Part shown: in pieces, positions 10,949 through 23,200 of the stretch
Position numbering within the stretch: the first letter of the stretch is position 1
Layout of the letters: every line of letters begins with the position of its first letter
Source of the DNA: Mesotaenium endlicherianum
Taxonomy: Eukaryota > Streptophyta > Zygnematophyceae > Zygnematales > Mesotaeniaceae
Length of the DNA stretch: 64,000 nucleotides
Assembly: GCA_009602735.1 (NCBI GenBank)
Contig: WELA01002202.1
Location: forward strand, 60,770 to 124,769
Reading direction: 5' to 3'
Program-made: the position numbers and the translations under genes
Notes under the pieces: model-generated
The model's database searches: none
What the model saw: only the letters and a program-made list of their open reading frames with translations
Told to the model about the DNA's origin: nothing

Positions 10949-12545
10949 AAGAACGCCAAATGGCGACAGTCTGCTTAGCTGCTGGAAAAATTACTAGGCA
11001 AATTACGGATCAGCTGCTAGAAGCAGATGCTGATCGACACAAAGAAGAGCAGGCAAATCAAGTGGCGCACTCGCAGCAACATGCAATTGTCAACATGACC
11101 AACCTTGACACAAAAGATGACGGGGCACCGTCACCACTGGGAGTAGAGGAGCCAGTTGGAGCTGAGGCGGAAACGCCTACTGCGCCGAAATTCAATCTGG
11201 CGGAACTCGCAGATAAAGGGGACTTAGGGAATAAGATTCCACGATTCCCTACTCTGACATTGGACCTTCAAAAGCTGCAAGAGCTCAGAACAAACCACTG
11301 GGTTGCTAACCAGTTAACGTTAGAGGGGCCCAACCCAGCAGACCTATATGAAGACTTGAAGACACCCACTGCTAGCATCACCGCACCCGAGCAGTTCATG
11401 TCTAGAAGGCGACAACAAAAACCAGAGGTGAGTGCATGTGTTGCCAAGATAGAAGCAGTTGACGGGAAGTCACTAGGCCATGCCAGCAGGCTCAGAAAAG
11501 TGGCTCGTGAGGGAAACGCACCATTCAGACGGATGCTGACCCGCTATCTCAAATATCGAGGGGAACCTTGCAGGGAAGGGGCTCCAAAACAAAACACCGT
11601 CCCACCAAAGCCTATCTTGGACATCCTGCAAAAGGAAGGGGAAGCCGGTCTCGTGCGCAGAGCTGACGCTTTGCTTTGGGGATATACAATCCCATGGTTA
11701 CGCACCATTGGAACGTGGGAAGGAGCAAAACTTGCCCCTCGGGCACCCACAACCATTGTGCAATAACTCACCGATTTGAGGACGGTGCAGCGCTTGGTGG
11801 AAGAAAATGCGGTGCGAAACAGGTTGACAAATGTACAGGACATCGACTTGTGTCACGTGGCTCGACAGTCACACCACCATTTGGAGAAAATCCAGGGGTG
11901 ACACTAGACCGCCTAACTACTTTGAAACGACAATGGGGTTGGAACATTGACCCAAGGACGGCTACCCATGACGCTACAGGATGGCCAACAACCAACACAT
12001 GATCACCAATTGAGGGTGGAGGAACGGGTACCACCAGTTGGACCCCTCAAGACGAAGAAAGATTTCTACGCCAACCAATCAAGAGGCGGCTGAAGTTTGA
12101 CTCGCATCACAAGAAACGCAGACCGCAAGGAAAAGGTAGAGAAACCAAGGGTAAGGCAATCAAGCCTAAGCCTTTGGAGGAGCAGGTTCATAAGTCTGTG
12201 ACTCCACCACCAAGCAGTCAGGCTGAAAAGCCAGAGGGGAAGGGGGAGGATGAGAAACCTCCACCTAAAGCCCAAGAGTAGCAATTATTGGATGCTTTTG
12301 CTAGAGAGAAGCAGCCGGAAGCTGAGACATTTGCCATTGGGAAAATGGTCTCTCTCCAGCAAAGAGCACAAATAGAAAGGCTGCTGAAAAAGCACCGCAA
12401 GGTGTTTGCTTTTACAAAAGAAATTGGCAAAACCACTGCCAACGTGTGTGAAATCACACTAACTACAGATAAACCAGTTTGACTTGGGCAGCATAAGCTC
12501 AGTCAAACAGAGTGGGACTGTGTGGAGAAGACCTGCCAAGAGCTG

Positions 12546-12985
12546 TAGAAGCTTGGAATGATTGAAAAATCAACCTCTATACATGGTGCTCCCACAGTGG
12601 TAGTCGCTAAGAAAGACGAGGATGGCAATTACACCGCCACTCGCATGTGTGGAGATTACAGGAGGTTAAACCCCCATACAGAGCCACATAGCTACGTGAT
12701 GCCCACACCAGAGCGGATCTTCTCTATTGCTACCATCGGGAAGGTGTTCAGCATCATTGATTTGCACCAAGGCTTCAACTAGATCCCTGTGAAAACAGAA
12801 TATCAAGGTAAGACTGCTTTCTGGGCTCAAAGGGAATTATGGCAATGGACATTAATGCCTTTTGGGTTGAGATATGCCCCTGCTATGGACAAAGTGCTGG
12901 AGGGGCTGGACTTTGCAAAACCATACATTGATGATGTTGTGATATTTAGTCAGTCAGTCGAGCAACACCTCGAGCACTTGGAAAA
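12546..12985 (+). pseudogene. reverse transcriptase of the DNMT element, first part
   Basis: Ty3-type reverse-transcriptase signatures are present: MCGDYRRLNPHT (about 12646), FSIIDLHQGFN (12748-12782), LMPFGLRYAPA (about 12855) and the catalytic YIDDVVIFSQS (about 12925). The domain is interrupted at 12986 by a minus-strand chromovirus and continues at 36979. It would copy element RNA into cDNA. The sequence is well diverged from the chromoviruses in the window, so it represents a separate Ty3-type lineage. Confidence 0.85.
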
Positions 12986-13701
12986 TGAAATGAATCGACT
13001 TACCAAATTGGCAATTAACAAATAATAGAGATCTTTATATTAGCAGTAATCTATATGGTATACTTTGTTTACTAATTCAAACAGCAAAGGACATCATGCT
13101 AACGACACATAGTATTCTGAAGTCAATGCGAGTAAATGAGCATCACTCATGCAATCGGTAAACTCATACATAAGCAAGGTTAGAAGACAGTTGGCATCGA
13201 TGGCTTCTCGCCTTGGATTCAGATATTTCTCAGTAAGCTATACAAGAGAGTTGGCCTCGTTTTCGAATGCTGAACTCGAGAGCGATCCTAGCATATGTAC
13301 GTGGACTGAGTTCACTGTTCAACACCAAGTGCGATGGCACCGCCTACCCGGGAGTTAACCACGTTGGTAGGACCTCAATTAACCAGATCCACCGCCATCT
13401 CCCATCATCCCAAATTGCCATCCATCCTAGAGATGTCATCTGGCCATTCATCTAGCATATCACACTTAGATGCATATCTAGGCAGTTCGTTGCTACCGAG
13501 TACGGAAGTCAGCTGGCTGTCAAAGAATGTGTCAGCAAGTTGATCTAAGTTGACTTAAGCCTGCTGCTCTCGGCGGAGTCATTAAAGTGATAAGTATATA
13601 AAGTCCAGCAGATTAAATATTGACTGAAGTCAGCAGGCTGAACTTAATTAGCTATTATACATCAATGCATATTATGTCTACCGATATACTGATTCATTAC
13701 A
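12986..13701 (-). repeat. 3' LTR of the old chromovirus
   Basis: 716 bp, bounded by TGAAATGAATCG on the left and CTGATTCATTACA on the right (TGTAATGAATCAG...ATTTCA on its own strand). It matches the LTRs at 17867, 25994, 32505, 36427 and 50895. Confidence 0.9.
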
Positions 13702-13718
13702 ATCCCTCCAACTTCTAT

Positions 13719-13737
13719 TGTTGTCGCCTCGACAACA
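13719..13737. promoter_or_regulatory. conserved hairpin next to the polypurine tract (old copy)
   Basis: TGTTGTCG-CCT-CGACAACA is a perfect 8-bp stem with a 3-base loop, 18 bp inside the 3' LTR. The same stem is intact at 25958-25976 and 51631-51649 although the rest of this copy has decayed. Confidence 0.7.
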
Positions 13738-14049
13738 TTAAATTGTAAAATTATGTGGTCAGGGAACTAATAGAACTAATCCTCCTCCGCCTGCCTCTTG
13801 TTTCAACACTGTTGTCTAGCTGTGGGGATCACTAGTGACAATGAACTGTCACCTCCACCCTCACTCCACTTCCGTTGTGGGGTGCAACAGAGAGACCTCC
13901 AGCAAGGCTTGACAGAAGGATGGTTTTGATGTCTAGGAGGTTGTTCTTGGGGCTCCAGGATCAGGAGTTTGAGATCTGAACCTAGACCTGGACAGCCCTC
14001 TAGGTCTGCCAGCTGGTCTTCTAAAGAACCCTGTTTGTTCTAAAGTTGG

Positions 14050-15615
14050 ACCTTGAGGAGAACAAAGGATTGTAGCCTGCTCTTCCACCACTTGGGTGCG
14101 AATCCCCACATAGACAAGCATTCCAGTAGGATGCTGAAATACATTGGCAAGTGGCACATGTCCCTGGATGAAGGGGGAGGCCGGCATACCTCTGGCTACT
14201 CCGCGTTTTCCTCTCCTGGTGCCCCTGTCCTTTGGGAATTTCTGCCATTCTGCTGCCCAGTACAGTCACATCAGCTTCTTCCTCTGCTTGGGCAGGTGGG
14301 CTGGGAGAACAAGTGCGGGGTTTTGTTGCCCACACAGTAGGGATCACATTCCATACATTTGATGTTGGCGCCCTGAGAGCCCCTGTTATTGCCTGCCCCT
14401 GGATATCCTGAGCACCAGCACCTGATGCTTCTCCTCTGCCCCTGTTGTTCTTCCTCATCCTCCTCATCTTCCTCCTCTGAGAGGGTAGGGGTCTCGTCCA
14501 CCAAGTCATCCTGCTCCCTGGTAAATATGGAAGCATCTACTGACCGCCCTTTCTTAGGACGAGCTGGAGGTTGCTTGGCCTTCAACCTGCTGATATCTAT
14601 CCGGCCTGCATTCTCCGCCCATTTGACAAAGGCATGCTTTCTCTTAGAAAAGTAGTCTCTCCCCCTTCTCCTGTGCTCCCTGGTCTCAGCATTCATATTA
14701 ATCAGGCAGCCATTTAGCCTGGGGTCCCAAGGGGCAATGTGAGGTGGTAAGATGAGGTAGCCGTCTAGTCCATAGTGAACGTCATCTGGTTGGGCTCAAT
14801 CACACTCCTGCTTTTTGTCGGTGACGATCATCCACCTCCAGTCTGTGGGCTGTAGGTAATACTGTGGTCCATGCTCAGCCTTTTTCAGCTTACAACGGAA
14901 CCAGTGGGGAGAGAACATCTGCTGCCCTGTTTCCGTGGCCAAGTACTCCCAGCTCCTCCTCTCAACTTCATTGTGAGCTGGCAGCAGTGTGAGGTAAAAT
15001 ATCGTACCCTTAAAGCTATCGGGCTGCATGCTCACCATCCTGATGAGTCTCTAATCTCCCACTATTCCAGGTACTGAAAATGGCTTATCTTCCGAATCAG
15101 CTGCAAGGTACGGAGCTTGCTCTGCTGTATAGCCCACCATCTTGGCTTAATCTTCGTAGAGGATCACACCAGTGTGTGTCTCAATGTACCTATCCAGCAC
15201 TTCAACTCCTTCTCTCTGTAGCACTATTTTCTGTTCCACCTTGTTGATGTCTTGGGCTGCCAGTAATGCCTCCTTTAGGTTATCAAATGTTTGGCCACCC
15301 ACTACAGTGTATGTGTAAGTGGCCAAACTCTTCTGCTTCTCAGCTTCAACCTTTTTCCTTCTCTCCTCCTCTGTTGCTCCCGCTTCCTCTTGTTGTTTCT
15401 TCTGTCTCTCCTCTTCAGCGTTCCTGAGATTGTCCGCCTTGTGCTCCTTCTTCCTCTGTGCTTCTTCTACCGCCTCTTGTTGTTTGCGGACCCTTTCTTG
15501 TTCCCTCCTAGTGAGGGACGTTGCCGCCGGCTCCTTTTGGTATTGCTCCATTGTCCTCCTAGCCTCTTCTGCCTTGCGCTTTTTGTCTTCCTTTTGTGTG
15601 GTGGGAGCCATCCTC
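14050..15615 (-). pseudogene. third-frame (ORF3) region of the old chromovirus
   Basis: Decayed counterpart of the intact third frame at 24204-25532. It shares its N-terminal MAPTTQKEDKKRKAEEARR, the charged coiled-coil-like segment, YTVVGGQ, RYIETHTGVILYED and the acidic TLSEEEDEEDEEE run. Its presence here shows that ORF3 was part of the family well before the young copies arose. Fossil, broken. Confidence 0.85.
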
Positions 15616-16019
15616 CACATGTGATTAGGGCATAAGTTAGTAGGCTCTCAATCTTTGTCACACAAAATGCAGGAAGAGAAGTAAGTGGGTATTATTATGG
15701 TAGATATGTTCCCATTTTACCTTACAGGGTGGTTACTAGGAGTTAATGGAGCTGCAGTGCGATGAGAATGAACGAATGAATGTGTGTGCAGGGTGAGTTA
15801 AGTGATTTGTTGATGTGGTGGTCCTTTGCTCCTTCCAACTCAACTTAATTGGGCCTGGTTGTCACATCTGCACTATGTTGACACTTTTCTGTCAATAACT
15901 GTCCCTTTCTCGCACACTAACCGTCATTTACTGGCACTTTTCCCCTCCAACTTCAATGGAAACAACACCTCCTGTCGCCTTCTCATGTCAAGTGAAATGA
16001 TAGTTAGGAAGATGCTCGA

Positions 16020-17866
16020 GCCGCCTGAAGGTGGAACCGTTTTAATTCCCCTTTGGCATTGGTCAAATGGTGCTTAAATTCTAAAGTATCCTCTTCGGCA
16101 TCGTAACCCTTCCATCTGACCAGGTTTTTCATGACATATTTAGATGATCGACGGACAGAGCGAGCGTCTAAAATCTCCTCGACCTCATGTTCCTCAAGAT
16201 CACCATCCCTGACAATTGGGACTGGTCCTCGTTGGACAGGTAACCGACCTGTGAACAGTGTGTCACCTTTGACGTATGGTTCCAGGAAGGAGACACTAAA
16301 GACTGGGTGACCCTTGTATTCTGCTGTCATGTTGAATTTGTAAGCATTCTGACCGACACAGCGTACCACCGAGTATGGACCAACCCAGACCGGACCAAGC
16401 TTTTTCTTGACCACGCCAGGCAGGTACAGGTGTTGAGGATGCAGTTTGACCAAATCTCCCTTTGAGTATGTCAGCTCCCGACGGTGTTGGTTAGCGTATT
16501 TTTGTTGATTTTCCTGGGCTTTGTGCAGATTATGTTGAACTTCTGACAGGGTGTCAGCAAAAGCCTGAGTTAACTGGAGGAGATACCGGATTGTCAATCC
16601 CCTTAGGCTTAGTATAAGACTCCCCTAGCACATCTGAAGGAGACTTAGGGACTCCACCCAGACTGAAAAAAGAGTCTTTCTCGTTGACGCGTGCACCGCA
16701 CTGTCTACCGCAAATTGAATTTGAGGCAACAGGTCATCCCAATTATCTTGTTTTTGGTTACTGTATGCTCTCAACACCTCTTGCAGAACTCGATTAGTCC
16801 TTTCAATCTGCCCATCGATCTGAGGGTGGTTTGCTGTGCAGCTGTTTGACTCTCATTAACCCCAATAAAGCTCTCCAGAACTTAGAGGTGAATTTTGAGT
16901 CTCTGTCTTAGATGATATTAGAGGGTAGCCCATGTTGGCATACTACATGGTTGTAGAACTGTCTCGCAGTTTTGAGTGCAGTTTACTTTGACAGTGGTGG
17001 GGATGAAAATGACCATTTTTGTCAGATTATCCACTACTACCAGCATAAAATCATGCCCGTTGGCAGTTCTTGGTAGTGTTACCACCCAGTCCATGGATAT
17101 TGTTCCCCAGCGTCCAATTGGGATGGGCAGTGGTTGTAATAGCCCCCCGGATAGTGTGTGTCTATACTTATTTTTCTGACATTGATCACGGGACTTCACA
17201 TATCTCAAGGTCTCCCGAGGCAACCTATCCTAATGATAATGTTTTGCCAGCTTACCAACAGTTTTGGCTTGCCCCAAATGCCCACCCAGTAAACTGTCAT
17301 GTGCTTGACTCAGTGCGAGGGACGTTATTTCTAAGTTGTTCGGAATGACCAGCTTCAGCCCGCCTAAAGTGGTTTCAGTCACCCAGAGCCCTCCCTTTAG
17401 CCTATACTTGAGTGCAGTAGCAAGACACACACCATCGATGGGGCTGGGCTCAAATGTTGGGTCAGAAAAGTAGGCTTTCCTAAGTTGTTCCAGGAAGGAC
17501 TTTTTCACCTTTAGTGAAGTGAGTGCACAAAGGACTTTGTCTACAGCATGCTGACTAAAGTTCCTTTCTTGCAAGTCATTTCTTTTAGAGAGTGCATCAG
17601 CAGGATTCAACTTCCTTGGTTGGTAGTCAATACGGACTTGGAACTGCTCCAGCGTCTGACTCCAGCGGTTTTCCCTCCACGACAGCTTGGACTTCTTTTG
17701 AAAGTGAGTCAGAGCTAGATGACCTGTAATTACCTTAAAAGCTTTACCATGTAAGTATGCTCTCCAATGTTTGAGCACATGAATGATAGCTAGCATCTCT
17801 GTATCATGCACATAATACTTTCAGTTGGGTTGAATTTCATAGACTCATACAACACCGGGTGCCAAA
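16020..17866 (-). pseudogene. distal pol (RNase H, integrase, chromodomain) of the old chromovirus
   Basis: On the minus strand, the sequence matches the C-terminal 600 or so residues of the intact pol at 20220-23936. Recognisable parts are an RNase H run with [19 protein letters not shown], an integrase zinc-binding segment, a core with MDWVVTLPRT, and a chromodomain-like end ([19 protein letters not shown]). Fossil, broken. It ends where the 5' LTR of the young element begins. Confidence 0.85.
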
Positions 17867-18638
17867 TGTAATGAATCAATATATTAGTCGATATAATATT
17901 CATTTAAATATAATAGTTAATTAAGTTCAGCCTGCTGAACTTTAGTTAATAGTCAGTCTGTTGGACTTTACATAATTATCAGTTTGCTGACTCAGTCGAA
18001 AGCAGCAGGCTGAAAGTCCATATAAGTCAGCTTGCTGACACATTCTTTGACAGCAAGCTGACTTCCGTACTCGGTAGCAGCGAATTGCCTTGATATGCAT
18101 CTAAGTGCGATATGCTAGATGAATAGCCAGATGACATCCCTATGATGGATGGCTATTCGGGATGATGGGAGATGGCAGTGGATTTGGTTAACCGAGGTCC
18201 TACCAACGTGGTTAACTCCCGGGTAGGCGGTGCCATCGCACTGACCGTTGAACAGTAAACTCATTCCATGTACATACGCTAGGCATTNCACACTGACCGT
18301 TGAACGGTAAACTCATTCCATGTACATACGCTAGGCATTGCTCTCGAGTTCGGCATTCGGAAACGAGGCCAACTCTCTTGTACAGCTTACTGAGAGAGCT
18401 CTGAATCCAAGGCGAGAAGCCATTGATACGCACTGTCTTCTAACCTTGCTTATGTATGAGTTTACTGATTTGCATCATTGATGCTAGTTTACTCGCATTT
18501 GACTTACGAGTATTATTCCCTGCTAGTGTATTGTCCTTTGCCGTTTAACTAGTTAACGGAAATACCATAAAGATTACTTGCTGATATAAAGATCTTTATT
18601 AATTGTTAATCGCCTATTTGGTAAGTCGATTCATTTCA
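17867..18638 (+). repeat. 5' LTR of the young plus-strand chromovirus
   Basis: Begins TGTAATGAATCA and ends GATTCATTTCA, with the primer-binding site one base downstream. It is 772 bp as assembled, but includes an unresolved base at 18288 flanked by a short duplication that probably inflates the length. Its upstream (U3) half differs visibly from that of the 3' LTR, including one fewer copy of a tandem ~28-bp unit. Confidence 0.9.
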
Positions 18639-18639
18639 G

Positions 18640-18652
18640 TGGTATCGGAGCA
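18640..18652 (+). promoter_or_regulatory. primer-binding site, initiator tRNA-Met type
   Basis: TGGTATCGGAGCA lies one base after the 5' LTR. It matches the common plant primer site TGGTATCAGAGC at all but one position, and is where minus-strand cDNA synthesis would start. Confidence 0.85.
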
Positions 18653-18672
18653 GTTATCACAGTCTTCTTTGT

Positions 18673-20151
18673 ATGGTAAGGACAAGGTCTCAAACTAGCA
18701 ACTCCCGAGACATGGAGAACCAGGATAACGAGAATGTCGAAAACCAGGCGGAAAGCCATGTAGCGGGAAACCGTACCTATTCGGAAGCAGTAGCGGATAC
18801 TGCAGCTAGGGAGGCTGCAGATGAGGCAGCTGCTATTGCCTCAGTCGCAGCTCAGCAAGCTGAGGAGGAGATAGCCAGACTAGAAGCTGAACAAGTAGCA
18901 AAGGCCGCTGAAGATATACAAAGGAGGGAAGGACAGCCAGCTGACGAGCGCACTGTTGAAGAACTTATGGCATCAAGGGCCAATGTTCTGAACCCACCTC
19001 CTGCCGTACAACTCAATGTACCCCTAGGTCAAATACGTGACCGGCTGAATGCGGCAGGAATTGCTGCTGCAGGAGCAAGAGGGATTGTTGAGGACACTAC
19101 TCAGCGAGTAGATGCCAATGCTGCTGCTGCATTTGCTAATCTACCACCCCAAAATGTAGACTTGGGAGCATTGTTCGTTCAGATGCAGTCGCAAATGGCG
19201 ACCATGTATCAGTCCCAGCAGGAGGACAAAAGAATCATAATGTCCCTACTCCGGGACAGAGACCAACTGGGGTCTCACACCACTAGTGGTGGTGGCCGAG
19301 GGCCTAGTAAGCCCAAGCCGAAACCTCCCCAGGACTATGATCCTGAGGGAAACAGAAAATATTACCTGATCAAGTTTCTCGCGGATGTTGAGCAGTGGCT
19401 GGAGAACTACCCAGAACTGCAAGATTACGAGAAGGTCAGGCACACCGGTGCGCTACTGAAAGGCAGTGCCGCAGACTGGTGGCTTTACTGGAAGGAAGAG
19501 CGTAAGGCTCGGCAACTCGGTGACCCTACGTGGGTAGAGTTTGTCGAGAAGTTGCATGAGAAGTTTGATGTCATCAACCAGCAGGAGAAAGCTATCTATG
19601 CGATGATCTCCCTGACACTGAAGCAGACCACTTCAGTTGCTGAGTTTGCTCAAAAGTTCCAAGAGAACATGATGAAGCAGCCTGATTTGCCAGAACGGTA
19701 TAGGATAGCATACTTCAGGTATGGCTTGAAATCCGAGGTCTCTGGTCATTTTGCTGAGAAAAAGTATGAGAAACTGGCTGACTTGATCCAGGATGCTGAC
19801 GCCTGGGATCAGCAGCAGTTCAATCACAAGCGCCAGAGTAACGCTTTGGTGTCTAAGATTGTCAAAAAGCCCCACGGTTCCTACAATGCAGTTGAAGGAG
19901 ACCAGGCTGAGGATAATCAGGGTGATGAATATGAGTATGAGTACAATGCTATTCAGTCTAGAGGTAGAGGTGGTCCCTCTCGAGGTGGCTATGGAAGGGG
20001 TGGTGGTAGGACTAAGCCGAGACCAGCCTCAGCAAAATCTACTTGCTACCATTGTCAGCAGAAAGGCCACTACAGAGAACAGTGTCCGGTCAAGCACCTG
20101 CCTAAGGTCGAGAGAAAAGACCAGCCTTTAAAAGACAGCAACAGTCAGTAA
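18673..20151 (+). CDS. gag of the young plus-strand chromovirus
   Basis: A 492-residue frame begins at [10 protein letters not shown], 20 bp after the primer site; no earlier ATG is in frame. The N-terminal third is rich in Ala and Glu (about residues 25-100) and probably coiled coil. The central part has the Ty3 gag capsid pattern with [28 protein letters not shown] and [10 protein letters not shown] (about residues 235-305). An RGRGG-rich basic stretch then precedes a single zinc knuckle, [14 protein letters not shown] (about residues 457-470). It would form the particle shell and package RNA. The frame is identical in protein to the minus-strand copy at 30992-32470. It looks whole. The pol frame overlaps its end in the -1 frame. 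Confidence 0.95.
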   Translation: MVRTRSQTSNSRDMENQDNENVENQAESHVAGNRTYSEAVADTAAREAADEAAAIASVAAQQAEEEIARLEAEQVAKAAEDIQRREGQPADERTVEELMASRANVLNPPPAVQLNVPLGQIRDRLNAAGIAAAGARGIVEDTTQRVDANAAAAFANLPPQNVDLGALFVQMQSQMATMYQSQQEDKRIIMSLLRDRDQLGSHTTSGGGRGPSKPKPKPPQDYDPEGNRKYYLIKFLADVEQWLENYPELQDYEKVRHTGALLKGSAADWWLYWKEERKARQLGDPTWVEFVEKLHEKFDVINQQEKAIYAMISLTLKQTTSVAEFAQKFQENMMKQPDLPERYRIAYFRYGLKSEVSGHFAEKKYEKLADLIQDADAWDQQQFNHKRQSNALVSKIVKKPHGSYNAVEGDQAEDNQGDEYEYEYNAIQSRGRGGPSRGGYGRGGGRTKPRPASAKSTCYHCQQKGHYREQCPVKHLPKVERKDQPLKDSNSQ

Positions 20152-20219
20152 TCCAGTCTACTGACTGTGAGGATGCTAGAGATAGTGAGTCGTCACTAGC
20201 TGCCCTCGTAGCAGGTATT

Positions 20220-23200
20220 ATGGGTCCTGCTGAACTGGATTCACTATGCATGCCTGACAAACAGATAAAGGAGACCATCAGCAATATAGACGTCCAGAGA
20301 GTGCACACTCTGGATGCTCTTGTTCCACCTGATGTCCAACATTTCTTTGCTACGTCAGGAGAACAATGCGAAAGTCAGGAAAAGACAGTCCCCCCTATCC
20401 TACTGCATTGCATGATTGCAGGTAGGAAGGTGAGGGCATTTGTTGACGGAGGGGCGTCACATACTTTTATCCACAAGGACTTAGTTAAGCGGCTAAGGCT
20501 GCCTACTGTCACCCAAGGGAATAGAAAAATATTCCTTGGAGATGCCTCAAGTATCCCGGGAGGAGTTATAACCAAGCCTATTGAGGTCCAGTTAGGTTCT
20601 GGCATTGCAGTTCTAACTGAAACGCTTACATTTGAGGTACTCAACACTGGCTTTTATGATCTCGTGCTAGGCAGGTCCTGGCTTAATAGACATCAAGCTG
20701 AAGTGTGTTGGAGCAGAGGTACAGTTAAAGTGAGAGGAGCCAGTGATGGGCAGACTGACTTGGCACCCACCAGTGCTCTTCCTCTTGTCCTGTGTGGATG
20801 GCAAATGAAGGAAAAGAAGAGGCTTCCAGAAGGATGCAAGTTGCTGAATGCAATGGAGTTCGTCAAAAGCTGGAACCAGAAGGAAGACAGAATGTTCTGT
20901 CTGCTGCTAAGAGAGGTACCTCCTCAACCTGAAGAAGTGGTTGAGAAAAAGGTACACCCTCCGGAACACCCTACTGCTGCAAACATTGTTGCTCAGTACA
21001 CGGATGTGTTTAATATGCCTCCAGGACTACCCCCTAAGCGGGAAGTAGATCATAGGATTGATTTATTACCTGGTAGCCAGCCACCCTGGCAACGCACGTA
21101 TGGCTTGTCTTATTTGGAGAGTGAGGAGTTGAAAACACAGATTGCAGAGCTGGAGGAAAATGGTTACATTTCTCCCAGTAAATCACCGTACGGCGCACCT
21201 ATCCTATTTGTTAAGAAAAAGGATGGCAGTATGCGGATGTGTGTGGATTACAGAGCCCTGAACAGAATTACAGTAAAGAACAAGTATGCTTTACCCAGAA
21301 TCGAGGACTTGCTTGATACCCTGTCTGGCGCTAAGGTGTTCAGTAAGATAGATCTCAAGAGTGGTTATCATCAAATCAGAATTGCTGAGGGGGATGAACA
21401 CAAGACTGCTTTCCGCACACGTTATGGACACTATGAGTTCAACGTGATGCCATTTGGACTGACTAATGCTCCTGCTACCTTTATGGGTGCTATGAATGAC
21501 ATTTTCAGACCTTATTTGGATAAGTTTGTGCAAGTTTTCCTGGATGATATTTTAATTTTCTCTAAAGATGAAGCTCAGCACACTGAACACTTAAAGAAAG
21601 TGCTGGACACTCTGCGGAAAAATCACTTGTATGCTAAAATGAGCAAGTGTGATTTCTTTAAGGAAAGTATTGAATTCTTAGGCCACGTTGTCAGTAAAGA
21701 GGGCATCAGTGTGGATCCTAAGAAAGTCCAGACCATAAGGGACTGGCCAGTACCACAGTCTGTCTCTGAAGTTAGATCCTTCCTCGGGTTGGCTAACTAC
21801 TATAGGAGATTTATTGAGAATTATTCCACAAAGGCCAGTAAACTGACTGACCTTACTAAGAAAGACATCGGGTATGTGTGGGGGGAAGAGCAGCAGGCTG
21901 CCTTCCAGACCCTTAAAGATGCCCTTTGTTCTGCCCCAGTGCTAGCCGTGTATGACCCCAGCAAACCGGTGCAGGTGGTTACTGATGCCTCTGATTTTGC
22001 CATGGGTGCTATTTTGTTGCAGCCTGCTGACAAAACCACAAAGGATGGTAAGGTACGGCAGGAGTGGCATCCTGTGTTGTATGAGTCTATGAAATTTAAT
22101 CCAGCGGAGATTAATTACTCAGTGCATGATAAAGAGCTGCTAGCTATCATTCATGTACTCAAACAGTGGAGAGCATACTTACATGGTAAAGCTTTTAAGG
22201 TGATTACAGATCATCTAGCTCTGACCCACTTTCAGAAGAAGTCCAAGCTGTCGAGGAGGGAGAACCGCTGGAGCCAGATGCTGGAGCAGTTCCAAGTCCA
22301 GATCGACTACAAACCAGGGAAGTTGAATCCTGCTGATGCACTCTCTAGAAGACCTGACTTGCAAGAAAGGAACTTTAGTCAGCATGCTGTAGATAAAGTC
22401 CTGTGTGCACTCACTTCACTAAAGGTGAAAAAGTCCTTCCTTGAACAACTTAGGAAAGCCTACCTTTCTGACCCAACATTTGAGCCCAGCCCCACTACTG
22501 GTATGTGTCGTGCTACCGCACTCGGGTATAAGCTCAAGGGAGGGGTCTGGGTGACTGAAACCACTTCAGGCAGGCTGAAGCTGGTCATTCCTAATAATTT
22601 GGAAATAAGGTCTCTCTTACTGAGTCAAGCTCATGACAGTCTCCTGGGTGGACATTTGGGGCAGGCCAAAACTGTTGGCAAACTGGCAAAACATTATCAT
22701 TGGGAGGGGTTACCCCGGGAGGTCTTGAAATATGTCAAGTCCTGTGACCAGTGTCAGAGAAATAAGTCTCGGCACACACCACCCGGAGGTCTCTTGCAAC
22801 CGCTACCCATCCCAGCGGGACGCTGGGAAACTATATCCATGGACTGGGTGGTCTCACTACCAAGAACTGCCAACGGGCATGATTCAATACTGGTAGTCGT
22901 GGATAAACTGACAAAAATGGTCATTTTTATCCCCACAACTGTCAAAGTGACTGCACTCGAAACAGCGAGACAGTTTTACAACCATGTAGTATGCCAACAT
23001 GGGCTCCCTTCTAATATCATCTCAGACAGAGACTCAAAATTCACCTCTAAGTTCTGGAGAGCTTTAATGGGGTTAATGGGAGTCAAACAGCTGCTCAGCA
23101 CAGCAAACCACCCTCAGACTGATGGGCAGACTGAAAGAACTAACCGAGTTCTGCAGGAGGTGCTGAGAGCATATATTAACCAAAAACAAGATAATTGGGA

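Larger units (their letters stand above)
9640..12545 (+). other. linker region of the DNMT element between methyltransferase and reverse transcriptase
   Basis: After removal of the solo LTR and the patch at 10138-10836, about 2.2 kb of element sequence separates the methyltransferase from reverse transcriptase. It codes for proline- and charge-rich material, including a 298-codon open stretch at 10870-11766 rich in Glu, Lys, Ala and Pro, with no domain I recognise. A basic, proline-rich section follows at about 12050-12280. It may be a flexible polyprotein spacer or an unrecognised accessory domain. Confidence 0.5.
12986..17866 (-). mobile_element. old chromovirus (Ty3/gypsy), 3' half, nested in the DNMT element
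   Basis: This minus-strand fossil is the 3' half of an element whose 5' half lies at 33251-36978. Read leftwards, it contains the distal pol region (RNase H, integrase, chromodomain; about 16020-17866), the third-frame region (about 14050-15615), a conserved hairpin (13719-13737) and the 3' LTR (12986-13701). It is interrupted at 17866 by the younger pair of the same family. Broken, with more than ten interruptions over the two halves. The host element's GAAAA before 12986 and AAAAA after 36978 are compatible with a short target-site duplication. Confidence 0.9.
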
